Assembly: GCA_018524725.1 (NCBI GenBank)
Contig: JAEUWP010000135.1
Coordinates: 1-64,000 of the forward strand
Direction of reading: 5' to 3'
DNA: 64,000 nt
DNA from: Podaxis mareebaensis
Taxonomy: Eukaryota; Basidiomycota; Agaricomycetes; Agaricales; Agaricaceae
This document shows, piece by piece, positions 46,638 through 58,300 of the stretch. The number at the start of each line of letters is the position of its first letter. Position 1 is the stretch's first letter. A model generated the notes under the pieces. That model worked only from the letters and a program-made list of their open reading frames with translations. It was not told the origin of the DNA and searched no databases. The position numbers were made by a program, and so were the translations under genes.

Positions 46638-46681
46638 GGGATACCAACGGGATACCAACGGGATACCAACGGGATACCAAC
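46638..46681. repeat. 11-bp minisatellite, four units
   Basis: GGGATACCAAC is repeated four times without change, ten bases upstream of the ComA-like start codon (minus-strand gene). It therefore lies in that gene's 5' leader or proximal promoter. Confidence 0.9.
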
Positions 46682-47595
46682 GCTGTTGGTGCATCCGGGT
46701 GGGTTTATTAGACTTTATGGATGGACGACTCCAAAAATGACTTCATCCATTAAGCAATGTACTAGAGGGAGTGATCAGCTATTTTTAATTCTGCAACAAG
46801 TCGCTTTTAGGGCCGGATAATCTTTGAATGCTTAACTAGTATCTCACCTTGCAAAGTTTAAACGCATTTTCCCTCCAGATCCCGCTCCGACACGCTGGGT
46901 CCTGAGAAGCAGTACGAACGCCATTGGCCGAAAAGAGGAGGCTATGGTGTAACGGCTAGCGAAATCTCAGCCCTGTTTCTTCACGTGCCGTGTGTCTGCC
47001 GTCCATCGTTCCGCCATTGAGTGTCATGGGAGGACACATGAATGATGAAAGTGATTCTGTTGAGTTGAGGATGGTCGAAAGTCACGTGGAACGGTAAATG
47101 TCCCATGTTGTGGGTGGCGCTAGATGCTCAGTCACCTGATCTAAAGAGATATTTCACCGTACGACTCGCTTTGTATCTTTAATTCACTGGCGGTGAGGGG
47201 AAACGCAAACACAGTGACGACCCGTATCGCGTCCATCAGAACTAGGTAGAATCCGCACGTATTCGTACTATCCTCTGTCCTCCAACCGATCTTGTCGGCC
47301 GGACGACCGCTTACAGGAGCTTCATAACTTCCACACTTAATCGCCACGTTTGCAAACAGCTGTGGTCATTTTGATTGACCACTAGCTTGGTCACGCGACC
47401 TTCGGAAACCTGGATCGCCAATAACCCCAATCCCCGGCTTGAGCAATCGATATAAGTAACTTTAGCGACATCCAGAGCCTACAGTAAGATCCGGCGGGAA
47501 ATCAAACTGACAGCCATTTGCATCGTTCTTGTGACTTGTCCAGTCTTTTTTATGAAATATTTTCCTTTTCGTGCCGAGCAGGGACAGCCCACTCC

Positions 47596-48298
47596 CTACA
47601 CATTCAACCCCACGCCGGCATTCCTCCACATCTCCTGCCAACTGCTCCTCTTCCAGTCGCCCTTGTCGTCGTAGTGATTTTTGTTGCAACTTCTCTCTTG
47701 TCGTCTAGACAATGCGCTGAAACTATGAGCAATGCCGAAATCGGTAGAGGTAGGGAGGAACGAGTGTTCTGGAGATGAAGAGCCGTATCGCGTGCCTTGC
47801 AATACACCTTCTGGGTAGCATTCCGGGACGACACATCCGGGCGACTATCTTCCAATACCTCAGTCTGTCTCTCATGCTTAATAACTCCGTTTCGATGTGA
47901 ACAGAACCGATTTAATAGTTTCTTAGAAGGAATGTGACGTCCCTGCTTTAGAGCGTTCGAAGGTCTGGAAGTCAACTCTTTTTAATGTGACAGGGGCAAG
48001 AGTACGAGGCGGGGAAACGAGTGGGTAGCACCTTAGAAGGTGGTGGGCAAGAACCTCATTGGAAGGTAATAACCCTGTTTCTGATAGACAGGCCTTTGAA
48101 TACCAATTATTTTACCCGTGCAATGAGTTTGGCTTCTGGCCAGCCTACATCGCAATTGTCCTGGAGTGCTTCATAACTGGGTCTCAGAATTTCTATCGGG
48201 GTAGTCGAAGACATAACGGGTGTCAGCGAGAATGAGGTGGTCGACGGGGAGGGTTCGGTTCTGGGTATTCCGTGGGGGCTAGGTGGGCGAGAAATCAA
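47596..48298 (-). CDS. Uncharacterised two-exon candidate
   Basis: A minus-strand frame starts at 48298 (MISRPPSPHGIPRTEPS, then SFSLTPVMSSTTPIEILRPS) and ends at a GTAAAA donor-like site after GWPEAKLIARV. A second frame at about 47975-47604 (SNALKQGRHIPSKKLLNRFC, then HERQTEVLEDSRPDVS) follows acceptor-like TTAAAAAG sites. The join is not certain and no domain is recognised. It could be a young or decayed gene. Confidence 0.25.
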
Positions 48299-48497
48299 CT
48301 AGTGGAAGAATGTGTACACAACCTGACGCCTAGCAGAACTGACATCTAGCAGAATCATGTCTATATCCGCCGTAATATCAAGTCCATTATGTAGATTGGA
48401 ATCATGTGGTTCGCTGGAAAACACGGGCTCTTTATTGTCATGTACTGAAGCTCGATGTCGTGGACTGCGACACAATATACTAGAAATAGTATGGAAA

Positions 48498-49341
48498 CTA
48501 TAGCGCTTCGCCCTTGCGAATGTGCATGTCTCTATGCTTCGTCCAATTGAACAGATAATATGCCCTTTGGCCTCTGTTCTCCAACGTCAACCTTCCTCCA
48601 CACTTTTTGCAAATAGCAAATGTCGGCCCGAAATCTTCGACATAGGGATCGTCGGCTAGTGCAGCCTTCCTCTCTTCGAGAGTCATTCTTTGTCTCTTGT
48701 GCTCCTCTCCGTATCCCTCGTTTTCGTGTTGACGGACGGAGGTACTAGGTACAGGCCGCTCCCGGCGGGACTTCTGAGGGTCCGCATCGCGCTCGTTCGG
48801 TGATGCCCTAGCAATGTCAGACGCTGAAGCCATTCTAGATGTCGACGCAATTACGGATGCCCGCGTTGTCCTCTTTGCCAGAGCTGATGACGACCTTCCA
48901 TGGCTACGATGCTTGGAACTCGGAGACCGGGTCGATGTACTTTGATCAGTGATATTCGTAGGGGTGACAGGCTGGTCCGGGGGCGAGTCAGAAGATCGGG
49001 GACCGGTCGACAATGACCTTTTACGCTTGGGGCGCTTCGTTATCGGGGCAGGAGACGTGTCGCTTAGGGCTCTCGTCTCCTTTTGCTGTTTAGGAATATA
49101 TGTCAGAAGGGAATAGGAAGGGTGAGGAACAACTTACCTGCTGGGACGACCTGCCACCAGGTCGAGCTTCCTCCGGACAAAGGTCGGGCGTCGAGATGCG
49201 GCTGCTATCCGTTGTGTCGCTCGAAGCGTCATCTACGAGGTCTATATACTCGACATGTTCTTGTTGTAAACCGGAGGGTCCCTCGAGAGTGCCCCGGATA
49301 GCCGACACCGGAATGTCGTCTGCTTCGCTGATGCGAATCAT
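48498..49341 (-). CDS. Zinc-knuckle hypothetical protein (C-x2-C...H-x3-H)
   Basis: Exon 1 (from 49341: MIRISEADDIPVSAIRGTLE, then EYIDLVDDASSDTTDSSR) is spliced at CAG|GTAAGT to exon 2 near 49090. The middle is long, low in complexity, Ser/Thr/Arg rich, with a basic KRPKRKR patch that suggests a nuclear protein. The C-terminus carries the only domain: TLEERKAALADDPYVEDFGP, ICKKCGGRLTLENR, then LFNWTKHRDMHI. The Cys-x2-Cys and His-x3-His residues form a single C2H2-like zinc finger. Similar tails occur in many uncharacterised Agaricomycete proteins. A nucleic-acid or protein-binding role is inference. Confidence 0.65.
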
Positions 49342-49987
49342 CCTAATAGCAAAGTGGGCCCAGAGAGAAGGATGGTTGGTGAGGTGTGAAACTAAAATTT
49401 TTGGTAGCCGAGAGGGGGGGGGCGCGACTGGACAATGGTGCGGTTTGGTTGGTGGCTGGATACCGTCATCTTCCTGTTCCGGTCAATTCAATGACCGTGG
49501 AATCCGGCCACAACACCCATCGAGTTCACCTCCCTGACAGAATGTGGGCTGAAAGGCGAACATGTGGGAAATGCTACGCAGCTTACCCCCTCCAACCTCC
49601 AACAGCGAGTGTCCTCCCGTAGTTCGTCGTCTTCCTGTGCAACTACCGTCTGTTAGATTAATGCCCTCGACTAATGGAAGCGACTCGATACATGAACAAG
49701 GCTGCCATAAACGCCGGGTGGCCAGTCGATATTCTTCAAGAGGCCGTGAGTCCTATACATTATCCAACCTATCGCACCTTCCACGCATTAAACCAAGCAA
49801 AAGGCAGCAGACCATTGGTTCATACTACCACGACGCTCTACGAACACCAGACCAATTGTCATTCTGGGACTTCTACTTACGCAAATCCGACCGCTTTCCT
49901 TGACGTTCGCCTTGGATCTTCCCACCTGTTCGCCCGCAGACCTTCAACACGTGAGAGGAAGACTGGTGTTAAGTCCCCATAGCTTAG

Positions 49988-50722
49988 CAGCAAGCGCCTG
50001 GAGAACCCTGTGAGCATTTCCTGTTGGTCATTCCATGCCAGGATTTCTAATGGTGGGGCCTGTGCCTCGCAGATATGACACGAGGGCTGCAGTTGGCGAT
50101 GGCCCAAAGTTCTCGGCCATACCAGGACTATGAGGCTAGGCTTCGTAATCGCGAAACGAAGGTTCTGTCCTATTCTGAGGCGTGAGTATGCGAGTATGCT
50201 CATTGCTTTGCCGCCGATCTTTTGAGAGACTGATTAACACGTGCGAGCAGTCTCCCTGTACTAGCAAAGCACACGTTAGTCGTTTTGCTTCCAGGTGTTG
50301 TAGTGATATCCCAATTCAACGGGAAGTGGCTGGTGCACCAATTAGACGTCAAGGCACAGCGAGGGCCTAGCGTCCAAGCAGGAGTGAGTCCTTCGTGATC
50401 ACATGATTATCACAGAAAGTCTCAACCATTTCTTCTATTAGGGTATAGATGGAAGAATTAGCGTGCTTCGAGCCAGATTTCGAAGAAATGCCCAAATACC
50501 TGTGAGAAGAGCCCAGAACAGGAGATACACATGAGGAGGCTTGACGTCGGTATGAGTTCAGAGACGTATGACTCACTCATTCTCAAAGCAATACAGAATT
50601 CTCTGCTCAACCGAAATCCACCTCAAGGCGTTTCTCCTCCTTCCGTCATATTGTGGAACTGCACCAAAGCGCCCAGGCGCTTGCAAATGAGCGGAATCAG
50701 TCTGAAAAACACCAGCGATAGG
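49988..50722 (+). CDS. Intron-rich candidate gene, unrecognised
   Basis: Short exons bounded by good splice signals can be chained on the plus strand. APGEP is followed by a GTGAGC donor. The next exon reads MTRGLQLAMAQSSRPYQDYE. After GTGAGT..GCAG comes LPVLAKHTLVVLLPGVVVIS then FNGKWLVHQLDVKAQRGPS. After GTGAGT..AG comes MEELACFEPDFEEMPKYL. The last exon ends near 50722 (FSSFRHIVELHQSAQALANE). An upstream exon ending in NAGWPVDILQEA before GTGAGT (about 49675-49747) may belong. No family is recognised, and the start is not fixed. Confidence 0.3.
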
Positions 50723-51469
50723 AGATGCGAATAGCACATATGTATGTAAGTAGTTGCATTCATGGGAAGATAAAGTTAAGGACTGAGAACGTGACACGTC
50801 AGCTGAGCGCGTCAAAATGGTCCACTCGCCTCTATCAAGCCTCGCCATAACCATCTACCTTGTACCTCTCTCCATGAACAGCCAAATCTTAATCCAAAGG
50901 CCAGGTAGTTCCGAATATGCATCCATGTTCAGCTCGTTTATCCTGCTGTATCGTTGCTCCAGCTTTACCTGCAACAATCAAGTAATAGGTCCCTCGAAGT
51001 CTCCTTCAGCCTTAGGTCGTGTTACGAGGGGTTAGTCCCTGCAAGTTGCTTCAAGATATCAACGTTTCAAATCTCGACTTGTCACTCGCGTCTTACGCCG
51101 TCCTCAGACTCCTGGAACCAGTCCCTCGCAGTCTAACGGATCTAAAACAGACAAACGTACCTCGTCAAATAAACAATACTTTCGCCGTCTCAGAAACGCC
51201 CTAACTGGTCGTTTGATGCGATGGACACTCGGACGTCCAATGCTACCTGACTTCATTAAGGGCTTTCTCGTTCGATGTCCATCCTCTCTGCCAGTATGAC
51301 CATTCTTTGCACCATTGTGTATAAAGCATGCTTCGGGCTTCAAGGAAATCCCCGGCCGACTATTGAGTCAACTGCAGCCGTTGCCCAACCGCCCTTGGAA
51401 TCCTGGTCAAACCTGACCGATATTCCAAGAACCCCACTCCACTACTGTACAATGACTTCTCCGGAATGT

Positions 51470-51784
51470 CTATGCGATACAATTATCTTCCGTGCCGAAC
51501 GTGCAAGGCCACTCCGGTCGTAATAACCCCTGCAGCGCCATTACGCACGATCCAGGCGCGACGATGATATCCGCAATGCCATCCATGCTACTGCTCATGT
51601 TGTTTGTTGTGTTGGCAAACGCAGAGCACAGCACGATTCCCATAGCCTCGACGACGAGTCCATGGGAAGGCCAGGATAACGCCGCAGAAAAGAATACCGG
51701 TCGGCCCCGTGCCAACCGCAACAAAGGGATTGCGCACCAGGCGAGAAGAACGGGAATGGTCGCCACAAAATGGGATATCCCCAA
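51470..51784 (-). CDS. Possible membrane protein fragment
   Basis: A single open frame has hydrophobic segments (SHFVATIPVLLAWCAIPLL; LVVEAMGIVLCSAFA) and a loop SMDGIADIIVAPGSCVMALQ. An antisense frame of similar length also exists and could be the real one, but it has no membrane-like pattern. Flanking exons cannot be joined with confidence. The function is unknown. Confidence 0.25.
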   Translation of the reverse strand: MGISHFVATIPVLLAWCAIPLLRLARGRPVFFSAALSWPSHGLVVEAMGIVLCSAFANTTNNMSSSMDGIADIIVAPGSCVMALQGLLRPEWPCTFGTEDNCIA

Positions 51785-52562
51785 CCTATGTAATTCAATC
51801 CAACGTAAATTTTGTCAGGAAAACTGATTGTTTTTGCAGGTTCACCTCTGTTATCTTTCCGGTCCCCGCGGGCACCTCCGGACCAATAGTAAACCCATTT
51901 TCGGTCCGCTCTCTCACCTTACCTGGCAAATAATTAAGCTAAATGGTTCTCAAGTGAATGCGGTGCGTCCATCCATTCCAGATCCTGGTACCAACAAACA
52001 TTCTCATAGGCCTCTCTCTGAAAATTGACTTCTCAGTCCTTGCCCTTCTACTCCTCCACTTCGCAAAATGAACCCCGTACGGAATCGCTCAATTGTTCTC
52101 TATGCTCCCATTGTGCGCCTCATTGCCCTCCACGTTCCCAAACCTCACTGACCTAAACATCCCATATAACAGGTACAACACCTGCATCCCATCACCATTC
52201 GCATCTCCTTCACACACACGATACTCTTGCGCAACAACGCCTCGGCAACCTTCCCTTAGTCCTACTATGTCCTTGGTGCCACCCCTATTTTGCCATTTCT
52301 ATCCTCTTCCTCGACATCACCTACTCGTGCATATTACACCCTCCACTCCAGCTACAATCCCACCACGCATGTTCATGCTTCAAACCATCACATTTCAATC
52401 CCATGTTACCTCGCACTTGGTGCAGGTGTATTCTATGCATCGAGGTGGCAGGTGTTCGTCAATGCCCCTACGCTAGGAAGATTCTACATCATCTATGATT
52501 GCCCTCGGCTCGGGTTTCCTGGTGCAGGCGCCTGTGGGACGTATGTGGAGCTACATTCATTG

Positions 52563-52594
52563 CCCGATTGCCCGATTGCCCGATTGCCCGATTG
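52563..52594. repeat. 8-bp minisatellite, four units
   Basis: CCCGATTG occurs four times in a row. Further downstream, 52780-52830, the words GGAGATGGAGGTGA and close variants also repeat. Confidence 0.85.
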
Positions 52595-53109
52595 CGAATC
52601 ATTGTGGATGTGGATCGTGCTCGAGGATGGTAAAGCAAGTATCACGAGGCGAAGATTGGAGAAGGAAAGGAATAGGCCGGGGTTGGGGTCGATTGCGGAT
52701 GGGCTGCCGCATGCCACGACAAAACCCAAATTGCGGTGGTTTGAGGAGGCAAGGAAGGTGAGAAAACTGGGAAGTTTTGGGGGTGGGGATGGAGATGGAG
52801 GTGAATGGAGATGGAGGTGAGTGGAGGGTATGGATGAGACGGGAGTTCGAGATGAAGTATATAAAAAGAGCGCAAATAAGTGTGAAAGGTATATTGTTCT
52901 CGCGAAGTTGCCTGGGTTGGGGGAGTGAGGAGCTCCATGCCAGCGAATGTAATGTATGTCTACCCAACCCTACCATGATCTTGTCTGAAGCTCGGTAGAC
53001 ACAGGGTGATTCACGTACCTACAGGAATCTCTGTACTGCTTATATACGTCCATACTCACAATTGGGTATAGCGACCTTTATGCAACGACCCATGCCGCCC
53101 GTCAGGTTT

Positions 53110-53305
53110 TAGTGGTTGGAACTTTGCGTTCATTTCAAAGAAAGTACAGGAGATGATTGAGCGAGACATCGAGCATACGTTGGTGTGGCTCCGAAGGAGG
53201 AACACTTTGCCTGAGAGGAACACGAAGAATAAGGACGGGGAGGTGAATGAGAGGACGTTAGGAGTAGGAATAGTGGCCGTCGGAACTCGCTTCCGTCCAC
53301 CGTAA
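53110..53305 (+). CDS. Coding-like terminal exon, unrecognised
   Basis: The plus strand reads GFSGWNFAFISKKVQEMIER, then DIEHTLVWLRRRNTLPERN and a stop at 53303-53305. It is preceded by a pyrimidine-rich CCCGTCAG acceptor. The amphipathic helix KKVQEMIERDIEHTLVWLRR looks like real protein. The upstream exons could not be found, and 53306-54786 shows no supportable gene. Confidence 0.25.
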
Positions 53306-54786
53306 CGCGGTCACGTCAACTTGCCTTCATCTTCTCAAGCTTTCTGTAGACAGTGCCGAAACCGCGAACTTTAACAGGGAGACGGGAGCTCAGAACGAAG
53401 GCCAAGTCCAAGATCAATACCTAAGCCAACGTCAAAATAGAACGCGTAACCTGCGAAGCGGAAACCGGGAATCATAGAAGAGTGGAGGCAGGACGAAGTA
53501 ACGACGCTCACCGTAAGACTCGCGCAAGAGGTTATGCAGATAGCTAAGGATGTGTCAGAGGTCAAGGGCTAGGCGTGCCTGGCATGAGTGGGTACGGTTA
53601 TTACTGGTGGATGAAGCTAGAGAGAGACTGGGTCACGACTAGGAGGAATGTGGGCCTTGGGAGGGGTGAGAGGGAGGGGGTGCAAATGCCAGGAAGAGTG
53701 CAGGCCAAGTGTTGAGGTGGAAGTGGTTGAACGGTCACAGTCCGCTATATTGCACGCGGGTAGAAGTACGGTGGATACTGAACAGGTTGTCTTCGGAAGG
53801 AAGATGAGGAAGCTGGAAAGGCGAGCGTGAGGAATACGAGAATGGAAGGTTAATGATCGACAACTATAGTTGGAGATAACACATAATCGTGTACATTAGC
53901 GCACCACCAATAAGTTACAATCGTCCTTTTCACTAAACCCAAAACAATGAAGCAGGAGAGACAGCACTAGCACGAGACAACACAAAGAAGGTCCAGAGAA
54001 AAAACGCAGGGACACCTGGGACGTTAGGGTATAAACATAAGCAAAGCAACGAGGCGAGAGACATAGACGGGGAGATCACGTAGAGCCGGCGGGTTATGGG
54101 TATCCTGGAGTATACAACTTTTTTTTACCACCGGCCCTCGAAAAGATCCGACTGGCAGTGGAAAGAGGCAGAGCGAGATTAGGGGAAGGATTAGTAGACG
54201 TTGAGGCAATTATTCGTATTTCTTGTGCTTATTGTTGTGCTTTTCTTTTTGTGCGGGGAGGAGGGATTGGAGTGAAACACCTGGGGGTGTGTTTGCGTTG
54301 ATGGTACCTAAACATGACGTCACGGTCAGTCCATCTGACATGATGTTTTCAAATTCAGGTGAGGCGACGGGGACAGCAGAAAACGGGGTGGGCAGGTCAG
54401 GAGGTGGATTTGGAGCGTGCGGTACGCGCGTAAGGAGAACAAAAGGAAAGGCGCGATGCAGGTGGCATAGATTGATCACCACAAAGCCGTATGGAAGGAG
54501 GGTTGAAAGATCGAATAGGACGCCCAAGATTACGGGGGTTTGGGGTGGGAAAAGGAAAGGGACCTTGTGGTAAGAAAAGGGAAATGTTTGGGTGGAGAAT
54601 CAGCGAGCCGCAAAAGCCGCACGGCGCCAGGCGAAAGATGTGGCGGCCAACAGGATTCTCAGTAGAGAGGCACACACAGGTGGAGCAAGAAGAAACATGA
54701 TGCGAGAAGGTTTAATGGCAAGTTACTCACTGTGATCACATAAACATCGTTCAAGCTAGAAGGTAGGACGGGGTGAAGGGGTGGAG

Positions 54787-55394
54787 TCAGGATGTGAAGC
54801 GGCGACTGATGGGTGGACGACGAGAAGCGGCCTCCCATTCTTGGAGTGCTTGAACAAAGGCCGAGTTTGGTTTGACGCAGGCGCGTTTACGTTTGAGGTA
54901 GGCGTATGCGCTGTCGTAGGACATTCCGCGGTTGCGGATGAGGTATGCGAGGACGACAGCTGCGCTGCGCGAGACACCCTAACAAGAGGGAACGGAAAAT
55001 GTTAGCTCAGGTTGATAAGTAGGCCAAGACCATGAAGTACCTGCTGGCAGTGAACCAGAACGTTCCTGCCTGAACGAAGGGAGGCATCAATATAGTTGCA
55101 CGCGGCCTCGAGATGTGGCCGGATGTCAACCGTAATCGCATCATCAATGCTGATGCGGTACGTGCTGAATCCGTCCTTCTCCGATACAGGAAGCCACGGG
55201 ACATCAAGGACCTGGACGAGGTGTGTAATATGGTGCTGGCGTAGCATTTCCTTATCCTGCACCGCGGCTAGCGAGCCCATATACAGTGCGCCGGCAGACG
55301 GGTGGCCCGGAATCGGAGTGGGCGAGAGGACTTCGTGCATCGGGGTGCACATTGCCTGCATGACTTCGGGCGGGAGGCCATCGAAACGAATCAT
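54787..55394 (-). CDS. Small dual-specificity protein phosphatase
   Basis: Exons 55394-55041 and 54978-54787, separated by a 62-bp intron, give 181 residues. After a short N-terminus (MIRFDGLPPEVMQAM), the fold starts with ALYMGSLAAVQDKEMLRQHH and ITHLVQVLDVPW. The catalytic loop spans the splice site: VHCQQ then GVSRSAA, which gives the C-x5-R signature with Cys116 and Arg122 and the following Ser. Next are VVLAYLIRNRGMSYDSAYAY and LKRKRACVKPN, both typical of single-domain DSPs. It would remove phosphate from Ser/Thr and Tyr residues; the substrates are unknown. The tail ends RRPPISRRFTS. The start codon is the first in-frame ATG, and the length is usual for the family. Confidence 0.88.
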
Positions 55395-58300
55395 GTTGGA
55401 ATGGAGTAGAAGGTGCAGGTGAGGAGCGAAGGCGTCGGAAAATTGGCACTGGAGCTAGGGCTGAGGTCGGAGAGGGGCAGGAACGGCGGTGGCCTGTTAG
55501 ATGATCTGGAACATTGGGGGGCTTTATAGGATTCTAGGGCCAGGTGGAGAGGATTGGATAATCGCATCTCGGAGATGATAGTCTGTACAAGACCCAGGAG
55601 TGCGTGACAAGTGGGAAGAGCACCTCAACGTTACGCGTGGGGTTCCGGTGCCTCAGGATTCCCGCCCTTGCTGAGTCCAAAAAATTCACAATGATAGATC
55701 AGAACAATTCAGATATGCCTTGTGCAATGTATAGAAGAGCCAGTGTAGATGAGATATTGGCACCCAGATGCTGTAAAGAGAAATCATTATCTTGCAGGAA
55801 CGCATAAGGAACACAGGGGAAGAAGACGTGTCACCGGCACTCATGGAGTTGGGTCTGGACAGTTGGACCCTGATTTCCTCGAATATTGTCGATGTCAATC
55901 TGACCGCAATCAACCAATCATTTCGGATGTTTCGTCGAAGTTTGGTCTGTGTATTTCTCGCCCATGGACGGGCGTAAAACAGGTGGCCTAGACCACTCGG
56001 CCCTTCCACGAATAGCCTCACCTCCATCATGGAAGATAAAATTGATCTCAAAGTTGACATTTCTCCTTTGATTATAGGCTAAGTATTCGGGACTGTCGTG
56101 AATTTCCGGGTAATTTTCCCCGTTTCTCCTCAGAGCGAGTGAGCGCGGGAACGAACTTCCTTCAATCATCACCACAGCCGAAATCATTACTTCCGACCTC
56201 GGCCTTGTTCGTCTGTTGAGAATCGAGGTGATGTCGATGTCATCAGAGCGGGCAAGCGAGCGAACATTCCAATTTCTATTTGATAATAGTAGTCAACATT
56301 GGAAAAGCTCGTACGAGCCTTCTTTATTCCTCCCTTGACGGAAGGAACTGAAATTTTCATGTACCTCGTCGCCTTCCTGGCCTTCTGAGCTATCAAGGCT
56401 CCCAAATTTCTACACAATAGCTCGGGTGTGGATAGATATGGATCCCATTTGGCATGCTCAATCTCGATCATCCACGCGCGTGGGCGAGAGCCAGGCCTGG
56501 CTCGGGTGATTAGATCTCTCGATCTTAATTGATGCCTGATGCTTCCCGTTCCCCAACCTCGCGCTTGCCCAACTAAAACGGGACACCGACGCGTCTGAAT
56601 ACTGCTTGTTTCCCAGTTCATGTCCATTTCTTGCCAGATTCAACTAATCATTGTTATACTTGTGCTCCAACAGCGCGTGTTCACACTCGGGTGAAGATAC
56701 CTTTACAAGTATTTCACAGGCATTGAATTCTCATCTCGGAATAACCTGGGATTACGTCCATGGCGGAGCGCCTACTCAGTTGATAACCGACTGTCAACAT
56801 CTCATCTGCGGTGCCTTGGAGCACCACGTCTGATGTGTCAACCCAACCAAGCCACCCATTCTCAGCATGCTGTCGGCCCAGCAGGTATAATCAATCTATC
56901 ATGTACCTCGAAACACCGCCTGCTATTTTTTTTCGACGAATGACTTCTGAGTGGATTTGAGAAAGATCTTCTATGGCACGCTGCCTGAAGTTTCCTGCGA
57001 CAAACCAAACCCTCCTCAGTTAGGTTAGTGCGACAGGTGGATGACAAGCGCCACAGGTAATCCTCGAGTCGGAACAAGGGGCCACTGCAGGCCTTCCAAC
57101 TTCTACTTCTGTCATCAATACTTGTCGAGAAGATATGACAGGCATGATTCACGAGCGTACAGAAGGTGCAAGACAAAGACATACCCGCGCCATCTGCCAT
57201 GATCATATGTCGTCCACGACTTGTATTGCCTACTAGAATCTCAGAAGATAAATGGTAATTTCGGTGCTCTTGATGTTTCATGTTGATGAGATTACGGGTG
57301 ATGTGTGGTTTACCACCGCTTAATATATTGCATTTGGACGAAATTAACTGGCTGAACGAAGATTGAACTCGGCCGCGTCAACAAATGTGAATATGTGAAA
57401 CAGGTCCGCACTTCGGGGTGGAGCGAGATGTTCGCCCTTCCAGTCCTACAATATCCCTGATGCCAAAGGCATGCCACCCACAATCCATCTAGATCTAGCC
57501 ACCACACGACAAAGTTAATTAACGCCTGTAGGATCTGTTAAGCCAAAACTCCTAACGAAACATTGGACACAAAAATGTGATCTGCGCTCGCCAAGAAGGG
57601 GTATCCGGGACTGATGTGTCATAACGGAGGTAGGCGCGAGGCACTGGTGCCTGGATGAGAAAAGTTTGAGCGCTGATGTCATATATTATAATTCTCCTAC
57701 ACGAGATTCGGTATGCAATGAATTGGGGTGTGGTGCGCGACGTGACGGTTAGTATTTCCCGGAGAGGTTCCTGTTCCCACATCATGAGGCTGAGGCAGCT
57801 TGTGAGAGACAGTCAGGGGCCAACAATTCAGACTAGCTCCAAACTGCTCTAAGAGCTTTCCCAGTCGGCATGAAGTCGTAAAAGGCAAATCAATCCAGCC
57901 GGATGCAACGTCAGTACGTCAAAAGTTGGAGGGATATCCCGCTCGCTGCTTCAAAAACCAGCATCAACGTTAGCCACCCAGGTTAGCGGTAAGACCCACA
58001 ACGAGAGAACTAGCCGAAGTAGTTGGTTCATAAGTATACATGATTTCAGGCTCAAGTGGCCAAGGCCAGCCTTGTGAACGCGTGGTGACACTTTCCGCGG
58101 GGAATTGGTCCCGATATCGGCAGAATTTGGGGTACAAGGCTCAGCGTCGTGTCAGAATTAATCGGCTGTTTTTGTGCGGGCTCTGGAATAGGGGAAAAAA
58201 TCCGGTTTATGATGATATAGGTGACTGGACGCGAATACTCTGTTGCTGTTAACTCGCAGCGGTAGGCCCTCGCGGAGTGGTCTAAGGTAATCCTAAGGTA

